Part shown: piece after piece, positions 25,414-34,811 of the stretch
How the letters are laid out: each line of letters starts with the position of its first letter
How positions within the stretch are numbered: position 1 is the stretch's first letter
Notes under the pieces: model-generated
Databases searched by the model: none
The model's input: the letters and a program-made list of their open reading frames with translations, nothing else
Told to the model about the DNA's origin: nothing
Translations under genes and position numbers: made by a program
NCBI GenBank assembly: GCA_020072645.1
Contig: JAIQGK010000011.1
Coordinates: 62,001 to 126,000 of the forward strand
DNA from: Terriglobia bacterium
GTDB lineage: Bacteria > Acidobacteriota > Terriglobia > Terriglobales > Acidobacteriaceae
DNA: 64,000 nucleotides
Reading direction: 5' to 3'

Positions 25414-26532
25414 ATGATTTTTAGAGCTCCAGCGTTGCTGGCATCAGAGTTGGAAGTGCTTGAAAAGATAAAGGCAATGCGCCAATCCCTAAAATATTCA
25501 ATCAGCTCCCCGGGGCGCTGGTTTGGGGCTCTTCGGCGAGCTACTCTGGCCCGGAATATCAGGCACTCCAATAGCATTGAAGGTATCAATGTCACCAGGG
25601 ACGATGCCCTTGCCGCAGTGGACGATGACGAGCCTCTCTCGGCTGAAAGAACAACATGGCAGGCTACGGTGGGATATAGAAACGCAATGACGTACGCTCT
25701 GCAACTCGCCGATGATCCGCATTTTTCTTACAGTGAGGGCTTAATCCGCAGTTTGCACTTCATGATGATTCAGCATGACCTGGGGAAGAAGCCGGGCAGG
25801 TATCGGCCTGGCGTCATTTATGTCCGTGACGAACGAAAGCAGCAAAATATCTATGAAGGGCCGGACGCTGAGTTGGTGCCAAGGCTCATGCAGGAACTCG
25901 TTACATCCCTGAATGAAACGTCTGACGTGCCGGTAATGATACGTGCAGCGATGGGTCACCTGAATTTGGTAATGATCCATCCATTTTCAGACGGCAATGG
26001 CAGAATGGCCCGCTGCCTGCAAACCTTGATTTTGGGAAGGGAGCAAATCATCGAACCGCCTTTTTGCAGTATCGAAGAATATCTGGGCAGGTACACGCAG
26101 GACTATTATGACGTTCTTGCAGAAGTCGGTAAGGGAGCGTTTCATCCGGAAAACGACTGCCGGCCCTGGATTCGATTCAATCTCGTCGCCCATTTTCGGC
26201 AGGCGTCATGGCTTCTTCAGCGCAGCCGGATGTCTCAGCGCGTCTGGACTGAAATTGAGCAACTTGTAGTCACAAAAGGCATCCATGAGAGGTCGATTCC
26301 GGCGTTGTTCGATGCCGCATCTGGTTTTCGCATCAGGCGCACGCACTACAGGAACTCGACAGGAGTATCCGAACAGGTTGCGAGCCGGGACTTAAGAATC
26401 CTGGTCGATCTTGGCTTATTAGTCGCAAAAGGCGAAACGCGAGGAAGGGTTTATGACGCATCGGCGGCGCTGCATGACATTTATTTGCGGCACTATGAAT
26501 CAAGATCGAATGTTGATCCATTTACACAGTGA
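25414..26532 (+). CDS. Fic-family AMP-transferase with inhibitory helix and C-terminal winged helix
   Basis: 372 residues. The Fic motif H189-PFSDGNGRMAR200 contains every catalytic and ATP-binding residue. The class II autoinhibition motif SxxxEG is present as S52-NSI-E56-G57, in which the glutamate blocks the ATP phosphate site until displaced. The C-terminus (about 300-355, STGVSEQVASRDLRILVDLGLL) resembles a winged helix. Fic enzymes transfer AMP to hydroxyl side chains of target proteins such as gyrase or topoisomerase IV; the target here is unknown. There is no separate antitoxin. The AT-rich upstream region and the isolated position suggest horizontal acquisition. Confidence 0.92.
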   Translation: MIFRAPALLASELEVLEKIKAMRQSLKYSISSPGRWFGALRRATLARNIRHSNSIEGINVTRDDALAAVDDDEPLSAERTTWQATVGYRNAMTYALQLADDPHFSYSEGLIRSLHFMMIQHDLGKKPGRYRPGVIYVRDERKQQNIYEGPDAELVPRLMQELVTSLNETSDVPVMIRAAMGHLNLVMIHPFSDGNGRMARCLQTLILGREQIIEPPFCSIEEYLGRYTQDYYDVLAEVGKGAFHPENDCRPWIRFNLVAHFRQASWLLQRSRMSQRVWTEIEQLVVTKGIHERSIPALFDAASGFRIRRTHYRNSTGVSEQVASRDLRILVDLGLLVAKGETRGRVYDASAALHDIYLRHYESRSNVDPFTQ

Positions 26533-26628
26533 AGGATTGCCCTTTTTCGATCCAGGGACGTGACGTATTAAGAATCGCGTGGACTGCGACATGCAGAGCG
26601 TCACTGCCAAACATTGTCTGGTCTTCTG

Positions 26629-27909
26629 CTATAGCCTGCTCAGATCTTCCAACATTTTGCCCAGCACCCTTCTTACATCGTCCGCCGATCTCACCTCAAA
26701 GCTCCGTATCTTCAGTGGCTTCAACATCTTCTCCACGTTACCGATCGCGCCAGTGACTCCTTCTCTCTGCGTGAATTCAAATTGCAGATAGTAAATGACA
26801 CAATCCTTCTCTTCTCCGGTTTCAATTTCCGGCAGCTTGGGAAACGTATAAAAATCCATCGGGCTTCCCAGCAAAATGAAGACATGCAATGGTCTTTCCC
26901 CAGATTTGCTCGCTTGTTCCGACCCGGCTTTCAGCCTGCGCACGATCTCGTCCCGCAGATACACCGGACTCTGTTGCTTGTTTTGCAGGTCCTTTACGCT
27001 CACTGTTCCCGGTCCGCTGTCGGGAGAAAGGGTCTTGCGCAAAGTTGCCCAGTCAAGATCTTTGCCGTCATTCTGTTCAAAAACAATGTGGCGCTGCACC
27101 AGGTCTAGCGCCGCAGCGTCGCGGGAACCGTTTTTAAGCTTGATCTGATTGAAAAGCTTGAACGTGGGCAGGGCCGCGCCAAGATAGCGATTGTATTGAC
27201 CATAGCTACCACGAAAAATTTCCGCCGAAGGCGTCATGTCAAACAGCACTTCCATGTCTATTGGTCGCCGCGTGGCCAGCGACAGATTTGGCCGCCCCTC
27301 GATGTCGGCATGAAACATGTAATCCGGGCCGTCGCGCTTGGTTGACCAGAATTCGAAAGCCGGAAGTCCGCGCCACATCTCCGGCAACGGATCGTTGCGG
27401 TAGGCATCCACATGAAAAAGACGATGCAGAAAATTGTGCTCGCCAGATTTCTTGTCCCATAGCGCCACGGAAAGTTCATACTGCCCCGGCACCGCAAAGG
27501 CCTGCCAGGAGAATTCAACGTCACTGCGCTTCATCTCCGGCTTCAGGTTATTCAGCTCCAGCAGGCCAAAATTTCTGACAGACACGCCTTGACCGTTCCT
27601 CACTTCCACCAGCAGAGTGATGTGGTCATCATGGCTGCGCTTCAACAACTCCGGCCCCGGCACCTGGACTTGGATCGTGGCAATCAGCCGTTGATGGAAA
27701 GAAAGCCGGTCGGCGGACGTTTGCACCTGCCACGCCATGTCCTGGTGGTTTCCCTGTGCCGCCCATTTATCAAAAGGTGCATCGGCAAAAACTGAGTCTG
27801 TGGTGGGTTCTTTTTCCTGCGCGCACGCGGCAAGGCCGCAGATCATCCAGCACAAAAATAGCAAACCCATGGAACACTGCAGGAACTTCGAATTAAAGTT
27901 GATTGACAT
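26629..27909 (-). CDS. Exported lipoprotein of unknown function
   Basis: 426 residues from ATG 27909; the longer frame to 28044 is upstream non-coding DNA overlapping the divergent gene. The N-terminus MGLLFLCWMICGLAAC carries a lipobox-like LAAC, suggesting a lipoprotein. Middle segments such as HDDHITLLVEVRNGQGVSV, VPGQYELSVALWDKKSG, and the later PLHVFILLGSPMDFY followed by CVIYYLQFEF resemble VWFA-related acidobacterial exported proteins, but no MIDAS motif is visible. I do not recognise a named family. It converges with the Fic gene. Confidence 0.6.
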   Translation of the reverse strand: MSINFNSKFLQCSMGLLFLCWMICGLAACAQEKEPTTDSVFADAPFDKWAAQGNHQDMAWQVQTSADRLSFHQRLIATIQVQVPGPELLKRSHDDHITLLVEVRNGQGVSVRNFGLLELNNLKPEMKRSDVEFSWQAFAVPGQYELSVALWDKKSGEHNFLHRLFHVDAYRNDPLPEMWRGLPAFEFWSTKRDGPDYMFHADIEGRPNLSLATRRPIDMEVLFDMTPSAEIFRGSYGQYNRYLGAALPTFKLFNQIKLKNGSRDAAALDLVQRHIVFEQNDGKDLDWATLRKTLSPDSGPGTVSVKDLQNKQQSPVYLRDEIVRRLKAGSEQASKSGERPLHVFILLGSPMDFYTFPKLPEIETGEEKDCVIYYLQFEFTQREGVTGAIGNVEKMLKPLKIRSFEVRSADDVRRVLGKMLEDLSRL

Positions 27910-28070
27910 GGGGATAAAGCCGACTACCACAGCATAAATGGCTCGGCTTATCAATGCTTCTTCATAGCGATTCGATACGATCTTGCATTCTGCAGCACGC
28001 TGGTTGCTAATTGCGGATTTTGGTGTATAAGAAGGCCTTAACACTTTTTGTTGTCAGGAGAAACACAACC

Positions 28071-28709
28071 GTGAAACAGAGGCTCTCTGTCACTTTCGCC
28101 GCCTGCGTCCTGGTGTTATGGAGCGTTTCCGCTCTGGCCCAGATGCCGCAGCCCTTTTCCGCCGACATGTCAACCACTTCGTCCACTGGCAACGCTGGTA
28201 TGAAAGGCAAATTTTTCATGTCGCTTCCCAAGATGCGTGTGGACATCGCTGAAACGGCCCAGCGCCAGGGCGGCCCCTTTGGCGGCAAAATGAGCATGAT
28301 TATGGATGGCGACAGCAAAATGGCCTACATGCTGATGCCGGATGCGCAAATGTACATGGAATTTCCCGCTGACGCCAAGAGTCCCATGATGCAACGCATG
28401 CCCAATTTGAGGGATTTGAACAGCGATCCCTGCGCCGGACGGCAGGACGTTACCTGTAAAAAAATGGGAACTGAGACGGTCAATGGCCGCTCCTCCGACA
28501 AGTGGGAATCCACGGACAAGACTGGCAACAAGGAAACTTTTTGGATCGACCAGAAGTTACATTTTCCCATCAAGAGCCAGACCGCCGGCGGCATGACTAC
28601 TGAATTCACCAACATCAAAGAAGGTGCGCAGGATCCCGCGCTCTTCAAGGTCCCGGCCGGATATCGCAAGTTCGATGCCGCTGCCATGGGTGGCCAGCGC
28701 CCACATTAA
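28071..28709 (+). CDS. Exported DUF4412/LolA-like protein
   Basis: 212 residues from GTG 28071, with AGGAGA upstream; a frame start at 28011 would give a poor leader. A signal peptide (to about 24, LSVTFAACVLVLWSVSALA) precedes a Met-rich beta domain. Segments such as KGKFFMSLPKMRVDIAE, SMIMDGDSKMAYMLMPD, KMGTETVNGRSSDKWE and ETFWIDQKLHFPIKSQT match the general pattern of outer-membrane lipoprotein sorting-like beta barrels (DUF4412). It probably resides in the periplasm; ligand unknown. It is divergent from the lipoprotein gene, and their 5' regions overlap. Confidence 0.7.
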   Translation: MKQRLSVTFAACVLVLWSVSALAQMPQPFSADMSTTSSTGNAGMKGKFFMSLPKMRVDIAETAQRQGGPFGGKMSMIMDGDSKMAYMLMPDAQMYMEFPADAKSPMMQRMPNLRDLNSDPCAGRQDVTCKKMGTETVNGRSSDKWESTDKTGNKETFWIDQKLHFPIKSQTAGGMTTEFTNIKEGAQDPALFKVPAGYRKFDAAAMGGQRPH

Positions 28710-28903
28710 GTGGGCAAACAATATAGTTTCTGCACTGTATTTGCGGCGACCGCGGGAACTCCACGTTCCCACGCGCGTCCCTGAAGTTCTAAGCCATGTC
28801 CCATTGAGTAGCGATAACCTCGAAACCCAGCCTCTCTCCTGTGACATCCGTCACATCTCTTTTGGTGGTTCCAGATGCACTCTAAAGAAAAGCTAGCTTA
28901 GAC

Positions 28904-30496
28904 ATGCCCTTGCCCAAAGCAAATCCCGAAGTGTGTATTGGTGTCGAACCGGCCCCGCCGCTGCGTTCGAATGAAGATAGGTTTGGCCGCCTGCTGGAAG
29001 CCGCGCCGGACGCCATTCTTGAAGTTAACTCTAATGGGCGCATCACTCTGGTCAACGCAGCCGCGGAGCAGATCTTTGGGTATACACGCGCCGAACTCAT
29101 GGGCCAGACGATCGAAATGCTTGTTCCGGAAAGCAAGCGGTCTGTTCACACTCGATATCGCGCGGGCTATGCTGGAAATCCAAAGGTGCGCCCCATGGGA
29201 CCGGGACTGGAATTGGAAGTCCAGAGAAAAGACGGCACGCTTCTCCCTGTTGAAATCAGCCTGAGCCCAAACAGCTCCCACGGCGCGGAAAGCGTGATCG
29301 CGATTGTGCGTGACGTAAGCCAGCGCACTCATATGGAAGCAATGCTCAAGCTTTCCCAGGAGCGCCTGCGGCAGGCGGAAAAACTTGAAGCGCTGGGACG
29401 GCTTGCCGGTGGCGTGGCGCATGAGTTCAACAATCTGCTCAGCATGATCCTTGGCTATTCTGAGCTTTTGCTGCCGTCGCTGGAATCTGCATCGTCCAGG
29501 GATTACGTGGCAAAAATTTCGACTTCAGCCAAGCGTGCAGCCGCATTGACGCGCCAGTTACTGGCATTTGGGCGACGGCAGGTGCTTACGCTTCGCTTCC
29601 TGGACATGAATGCTGTCGTCAAGGATAACTGTGAGATAGCTTCGAAATTGCTGGAAGACACCATCCAGATAATCACGCTGCCGGCTGCCGAACCTGCATG
29701 GATCAAGGCTGATCCTGCACAGATTGAACAGATCATGGCCATTCTGGCTTCCAATGCGCAGGCCGCAATGCCGGAGGGTGGCAAGATGACTTTTGCCGTC
29801 TCCACCGTTGACGTCGATGACGAGAGCGCGCCCCAATATCCCAATCTCATGCCGGGCAATTATGTTTTGCTCTCTGTGAGCGATACAGGAGAGGGGATGA
29901 TGCCGGAGGTGAAAGCGCGGCTGTTCGAGCCGTTCTTCAGCACGCGTGAATTTGGCCAGGGAACCGGTTTGGGCTTGGCGTCAATGTATGGAATTGTGCT
30001 GCAAAGCGGCGGTGGCGTCAGTGTGCAAAGCGAGCCCGGCAAGGGAACCACGTTTCATGTATTTCTGCCTCGCGTTCAACCGGACGCGCCAAGTGAGTTG
30101 ACGGTGGCTCCCAGGAAGGACATTGAATCGCTACGCGGAACAGAAACCATTCTGCTGGTGGAAGACCACGAACCTCTGCTGGAACTGGCGCGAGAGTTCC
30201 TGAGCGGCCTGGGTTATCACCTGTTGACGGCGAACCTCCCGCTCAAGGCGCTGGAGATTTCCAGCCGATATACGCATAAGATTGACCTGCTTCTTACTGA
30301 CGTCCTCATGCCAGGTATGAACGGTAATGAGCTGGCCCAGCAACTTAAAACCCAGCGGCCTGATATGAAGGTCCTGTATGTTTCCGGCTTCGCCGATCGG
30401 GCATTTGAAGATAGCGACCCTTCCGGGCCGGAAGCCTTCATGGAAAAGCCCTACGAGTTCGATGAACTGGCGCGCAAAATCCGGGAAATCCTATAA
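28904..30496 (+). CDS. Hybrid histidine kinase, PAS-HisKA-HATPase-receiver
   Basis: 530 residues, no membrane segment, so cytoplasmic. PAS domain about 24-140 (PDAILEVNSNGRITLVN); HisKA with H173 in GGVAHEFNNLL; ATPase domain with N284 (N box), DTGEGM (327-332) and GTGLGL; receiver domain about 415-530 with D466 in LLLTDVLMPGMNG and EKPYEF. It senses a small-molecule or redox signal through PAS and passes phosphate internally to its own receiver. No response regulator gene is adjacent. The HEFNN motif identifies the HPK family typical of NtrB-like kinases. Confidence 0.93.
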   Translation: MPLPKANPEVCIGVEPAPPLRSNEDRFGRLLEAAPDAILEVNSNGRITLVNAAAEQIFGYTRAELMGQTIEMLVPESKRSVHTRYRAGYAGNPKVRPMGPGLELEVQRKDGTLLPVEISLSPNSSHGAESVIAIVRDVSQRTHMEAMLKLSQERLRQAEKLEALGRLAGGVAHEFNNLLSMILGYSELLLPSLESASSRDYVAKISTSAKRAAALTRQLLAFGRRQVLTLRFLDMNAVVKDNCEIASKLLEDTIQIITLPAAEPAWIKADPAQIEQIMAILASNAQAAMPEGGKMTFAVSTVDVDDESAPQYPNLMPGNYVLLSVSDTGEGMMPEVKARLFEPFFSTREFGQGTGLGLASMYGIVLQSGGGVSVQSEPGKGTTFHVFLPRVQPDAPSELTVAPRKDIESLRGTETILLVEDHEPLLELAREFLSGLGYHLLTANLPLKALEISSRYTHKIDLLLTDVLMPGMNGNELAQQLKTQRPDMKVLYVSGFADRAFEDSDPSGPEAFMEKPYEFDELARKIREIL

Positions 30497-30505
30497 TGCT
30501 CTAAC

Positions 30506-30979
30506 TTATCCCTTCTCAGCCGCCTGCTTCAGCTTTTCTATATCAATCTTGTCCATCTGCAGCATTGCCTGCATTACTCGCTTTGCTTTTGCCGGGTCTT
30601 TATCTTGCAACAGCTTGCTCAGGATCGTCGGCACAATTTGCCAGGACACGCCGAATTTATCTTGCAGCCACCCGCACCGGTCTGTTCGTCCGCCGGCCGA
30701 AAGCTTCTCCCACAACTCGTCCACTTCCTGCTGCGCTTCGCAGTTCACCACGAATGAAATGGCCGGCGTAAATTTGTATTGCGGCCCGCCGTTGAGGGCG
30801 ACAAAATCCTGGCCATCCAGTTGAAATGCTGCTGTCATTACGCTGCCCTTTGGCCCTGGACCGGCATCGCCATAGCGTGCGACTGTTACCACCTTTGAAT
30901 TCTTGAAAATCGAGATATAAAGATTCATCGCTTCTTCGGCCTGGCCATCAAACCAGAGAAAGGGAGTGATTTTTGACAT
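30506..30979 (-). CDS. VOC-superfamily PhnB-like protein
   Basis: 157 residues. PFLWFDGQAEEAMNLYISIF at the start and GWLQDKFGVSWQIVPTIL near residue 105 are the two beta-alpha-beta repeats of PhnB/3-demethylubiquinone-type VOC proteins. The metal ligand pattern is incomplete, so catalysis is uncertain. AGGAGGG precedes ATG 30979. The start overlaps the end of the membrane protein gene by 32 bases, which couples them. Confidence 0.85.
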   Translation of the reverse strand: MSKITPFLWFDGQAEEAMNLYISIFKNSKVVTVARYGDAGPGPKGSVMTAAFQLDGQDFVALNGGPQYKFTPAISFVVNCEAQQEVDELWEKLSAGGRTDRCGWLQDKFGVSWQIVPTILSKLLQDKDPAKAKRVMQAMLQMDKIDIEKLKQAAEKG

Positions 30980-31466
30980 GTGAAGGGCCCTCCTGTTTTA
31001 TTTCGATTCTTATTTTGATACCGGCAGCACACCCCCGCGAAGCTACTTCTTCTGATACAGGAACCCCACCAAGCCAGGCACACGGCAAAGCGGTGACCAC
31101 CAGTGAGACCGGATACCAGACAGGGCCTATATTTGTGTGAGTGAGGACAAATATCGCTCCGGACACGCTCAAAACGAATCCTATAGCTCCCAGAATCAGC
31201 GCGTGACGCATGGGATTGCGCGGGGCAAACTTTGCCGCAATATAGCTCCCGAGCACCGAGTAAACCATCCGATACGACAATGTCAGAAGGTTTAATCGCG
31301 GTTCAAACATCGGCTGTCCCCACGGTGGATAGATTTTGAGCAAATGCAGTACCTCGTCTGTACCAAGCGAAAGAACAACTACGCCAAGAAATCCCAGAAT
31401 TATCGCGCCTGTGCTGCGCCAGAGATTGCGGGGCTCTGTGCCCAGTGCTGTTGCCTGCATCGTCAT
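30948..31466 (-). CDS. Four-helix membrane protein of unknown function
   Basis: 172 residues from ATG 31466, preceded by AGGAGG; the longer frame to 31655 has no ribosome site. Hydrophobic segments are at about 17-37, 55-78, 86-108 and 112-132. Characteristic pieces are WGQPMFEPRLNLLTLSYRMVY and MRHALILGAIGFVLSVSGA. No family is certain. The C-terminal 40 residues (KIKIRIEIKQEGPSH) are polar and overlap the next gene's start. Confidence 0.65.
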   Translation of the reverse strand: MTMQATALGTEPRNLWRSTGAIILGFLGVVVLSLGTDEVLHLLKIYPPWGQPMFEPRLNLLTLSYRMVYSVLGSYIAAKFAPRNPMRHALILGAIGFVLSVSGAIFVLTHTNIGPVWYPVSLVVTALPCAWLGGVPVSEEVASRGCAAGIKIRIEIKQEGPSHVKNHSLSLV

Positions 31467-31663
31467 TTTGTTCCTCCTGGCGCAATTGCGGCCAGCCCAT
31501 CGGTAAGCCGGCCATAACTCGCACCCATACCCTTCTCCATAGACGATTGAATCATTTTTTTGGTACCCACGATGTGGGCTTTCTTGGCGCACGAGCTTCT
31601 TTGCCCGCCACAAAATTGCACCCGGTTTGCCGGAAATGCCCTCTAACAGAGACAATGGTCGCC

Positions 31664-34399
31664 ATGCGCTTAAAGCTCATCCGCCAGGCCCTGGCTTGTG
31701 CCTGCCTGCTTTTCCTTCTTGCTTCCACCCTTCATTCAGACACACGTCCGCTGCCGGAAGACCTGGGCTCGCTCCATCTGGCACAGTTGCTCACCAAGCT
31801 CAAGACCACGGCGCGCATCATGCAGGTAGTCGCCCATCCGGACGATGAAGACGGCGGCCTGCTGACGCTCGAAGCTCGCGGCAAAGGCGCGAGCGTTTTG
31901 CTCTTTACCGTCACGCGGGGCGAAGGCGGCCAGAATAAATTCGGCACGGAAAGCTCTGATGAGCTCGGCATCCTGCGGACATTGGAACTTCTTGAAGCTG
32001 ACAAGTATTACGGCGTGGAGCAGCGCTTCAGCCACGTGACCGACTTCGGCTTCTCCAAGACCGCCGATGAGACCTTCAACAAGTGGCACGGGCATGACAT
32101 CGCCTTGGGCGATCTCGTGCGCGCCGTTCGCACCTTCCGGCCGGACGTGCTGATCGCGCGCTTCAGCGGCACGCCGCGCGATGGTCATGGCCATCACCAG
32201 GCTTCGGCTATTCTCACCGTGGAGGCTTTCCGGGCTGCCGCCGACCCCAACAAATTCCCCGATCAAATCAAAGAAGGCCTTCTGCCCTGGCAGGCAAAGA
32301 AGCTTTATGTTGGCAATCCGCCGCGCATGTTCCAGGGCGGCAATGTGGCTGACGACGACTACACGGTCAAGCTCAACATCGGAGAGTACTCTCCGCTGCT
32401 CGGCATGTCGTACACGCAGTTTGCGCTGGAAGGCCTGTCGCACCAGACGTCACAGGGCACCGGCGGCATCCGCGTCCCTCCAGGCCCGCGCTATACCTAT
32501 TACAAGCTCACGGATTCCACGCTGCCCAAGCCGGCGGCGCATGAAGCAGATTTCTTTGATGGCATCGACACTTCGCTGGTCGGGCTCGCTTCGCGGCTTG
32601 GCGCGGAGGAATCGAAGGTTCCGTTCCTGCGGCCAGCGCTAGAGTCTTTGCAGAAACATATCGAGGCAGCCAGTAAAGCTCTTTCGTTGCAAGACCCTTC
32701 GGCCTGCGCGCCGGACCTGCTTGGCGGTAAAGCGGAGACGGAACATTTGATCAACGAAATAAGCAGTGAGCGGGGACTCTCGCCCGCCGCCAAACGCGCG
32801 CTTGAGATCGCGCTTTGGACCAAACAGAATCAGTTCCGCGATGCCGCCAATGAGGCGCTGGGCATCTCCTTTGAAGTCTCCGTGGATCCTCCCGGTCCGC
32901 CGCCGGGGCCTTCCTACTTTCCCCGCATGGAGCAGACTATGCCTCTGGCCGTCCCCGGACAGACATTCACCATGACTGCGCGCCTATACAATCGCGGCAA
33001 AACAGTGATCGCGCCCCAGGATTTTCGCGTGGAGGTAGCGGAGGGCTGGAAGAGCGAACAGGTCACGCCTGCTTCAAATGCGCGGCCCACTTTGACGCCA
33101 GGCGAAGTTGCCGCGGTTCAGTTTAGGATCACCGTTCCGGAGAATGCCCGCTACACAAAACCCTACTTCACCCGCGCTGATCCGGAGACGGAAACGGTCT
33201 ACACCATCAGCAATTTGTGCATGCTTACCATGCCCTGGCCGCCTTACCCAGTACACGCCCTCGCAAATTTCTCGATAATGGACGGCAACAAGCCGGCGCC
33301 GAGCCAAATCTCTGCCGTCGCCAAGATCAAATTCATTGATCCCACGCTGGGCCAGTCAGAGCGGCCTCTGGCGGTTGGCCCGCCGATCTCCGTGTTGCTG
33401 ACATCGCCGGTCGTCGTCGCTCCGGTTGGCGGGACGGGAAAATCGCAGATTGGTGTGAGCGTCCGCAGCAATGTGCAAAGCGCGATCCATGCCAAGCTTA
33501 AACTAGATACGCCGCAAGGTTGGAAGGTTGAACCAGCCGAAATTGCCGTCGACCTGGATCATGATGGCGACATGAATAATTACGCGTTCCAGATCACGCC
33601 GCAGAACCTGCATGAAGGCACATACAAGGTCACAGCGCGCGCGGAATACAACGGCAAACAGTATGCTGAAGGCTTCAAGATCATCACTCGCCCCGATCTT
33701 GATTCCTACCCCGCCTATCGACCCGCGACTGAAAACGTGCAAGCGGTTGACGTAAAGCTGCCGGGGCAGCTCAGGGTCGGCTACATCATGGGCACTGGCG
33801 ACGAAATTCCTTCCGTGCTGCAAAGCGTTGGATTGAACACCGCGATCATCACGCCGCAGGAGCTAGCCTCGGGCGATCTCAGCCGCTACGGAACAATCAT
33901 CGTTGGCATTCGTGCCTATGACACACGGACCGATGTGCGCGAACACAACCGCCGCCTGCTGGACTATGTGAACAACGGCGGAACGCTCATCGTCCAGTAC
34001 AACCAGAGCACCGGCGCGTTCAATGAAGGACATTACACGCCATACCCCGCGACCGAGGCCAATGTGCGTGTCTCAGTGGAAGAGCAGCCGGTGGAAATTC
34101 TTGCGCCGGAAGAGCGCGTCTTTAACTGGCCGAACAAGATCACCCAAAAAGACTTTGACGGCTGGGTGCAGGAGCGCGGACTTTACTTCATGTCTCAATG
34201 GGATCCGCAATTCAAGCCGCTGCTAGCCTGCAATGACCCGGGCGAGCCGCCGCAAAAAGGCGGCCTGTTGCTGGCACACTTTGGCAAAGGCATTTACATT
34301 TTCTCCGCGTATGGATTTTCTCGCCAGCTTCCTGCGGGAGTTCCCGGAGCAATACGTCTGTTTGTGAACCTGGTCAGCGCGGGACATCAGGAAAAGTAA
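31664..34399 (+). CDS. Exported PIG-L/LmbE-family deacetylase, large multidomain form
   Basis: 911 residues from ATG 31664; ATG 31655 is possible and both lead into a signal peptide (LIRQALACACLLFLLASTLHS). The LmbE-type zinc motif is intact: VVAHPDDE (55-62) and the HGHH block at 175-178. LmbE enzymes deacetylate N-acetylglucosaminyl compounds. Beyond residue 300 there is a long beta-rich region with an NPCBM-associated (NEW3-like) pattern (GQTFTMTARLYNRGKTVI) and a C-terminal alpha/beta domain with GTIIVGIRAYDTR and NNGGTLIVQYNQSTGA resembling a glutamine-amidotransferase-like fold. Acting outside the cytoplasm on a glycan or glycolipid is likely. Confidence 0.85.
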   Translation: MRLKLIRQALACACLLFLLASTLHSDTRPLPEDLGSLHLAQLLTKLKTTARIMQVVAHPDDEDGGLLTLEARGKGASVLLFTVTRGEGGQNKFGTESSDELGILRTLELLEADKYYGVEQRFSHVTDFGFSKTADETFNKWHGHDIALGDLVRAVRTFRPDVLIARFSGTPRDGHGHHQASAILTVEAFRAAADPNKFPDQIKEGLLPWQAKKLYVGNPPRMFQGGNVADDDYTVKLNIGEYSPLLGMSYTQFALEGLSHQTSQGTGGIRVPPGPRYTYYKLTDSTLPKPAAHEADFFDGIDTSLVGLASRLGAEESKVPFLRPALESLQKHIEAASKALSLQDPSACAPDLLGGKAETEHLINEISSERGLSPAAKRALEIALWTKQNQFRDAANEALGISFEVSVDPPGPPPGPSYFPRMEQTMPLAVPGQTFTMTARLYNRGKTVIAPQDFRVEVAEGWKSEQVTPASNARPTLTPGEVAAVQFRITVPENARYTKPYFTRADPETETVYTISNLCMLTMPWPPYPVHALANFSIMDGNKPAPSQISAVAKIKFIDPTLGQSERPLAVGPPISVLLTSPVVVAPVGGTGKSQIGVSVRSNVQSAIHAKLKLDTPQGWKVEPAEIAVDLDHDGDMNNYAFQITPQNLHEGTYKVTARAEYNGKQYAEGFKIITRPDLDSYPAYRPATENVQAVDVKLPGQLRVGYIMGTGDEIPSVLQSVGLNTAIITPQELASGDLSRYGTIIVGIRAYDTRTDVREHNRRLLDYVNNGGTLIVQYNQSTGAFNEGHYTPYPATEANVRVSVEEQPVEILAPEERVFNWPNKITQKDFDGWVQERGLYFMSQWDPQFKPLLACNDPGEPPQKGGLLLAHFGKGIYIFSAYGFSRQLPAGVPGAIRLFVNLVSAGHQEK

Positions 34400-34436
34400 G
34401 GCTGTCGATGCACGATTTCAGGAGTATGTACCACGC

Positions 34437-34811
34437 ATGACCACGCGAAAGATCCGTGACACGGTTAGCATGTTCGGAGTAGTTGTTCTTTCCGCGGCTG
34501 CCCTCTATTTCGCCATGGCTGCCGCAAAATATCCGTCTGTTTTTTCCATTGCATACATCGCGTGTTTTCTGCTCATCCTTCTTAAAAGGAGGTTGGACAA
34601 GGAATCATTGAGCATCCCTCGCTGGCAACGTTTTTATTTATCTTTGTTGTTCTTTCTGCTGGCCCTTTTTTACCTCGTTAAAGCACTCATGAATCCTTTG
34701 AATGGCTGGCTAGCTGGCCGCCTGTGGATATTTGGCACTGGCTGGCTCGCTCTTGCGGTATTCGAACTGTACCTTTTCTATCAGAACGAAACGACACAGG
34801 AGTTGCAATGA
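34437..34811 (+). CDS. Small membrane protein coupled to the amino acid permease
   Basis: 124 residues with four hydrophobic segments (about 13-31, 35-48, 62-80, 92-112). No family recognised. The stop overlaps the permease ATG (ATGA), so the two are translated from one mRNA. It could be an accessory subunit. Confidence 0.6.
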   Translation: MTTRKIRDTVSMFGVVVLSAAALYFAMAAAKYPSVFSIAYIACFLLILLKRRLDKESLSIPRWQRFYLSLLFFLLALFYLVKALMNPLNGWLAGRLWIFGTGWLALAVFELYLFYQNETTQELQ

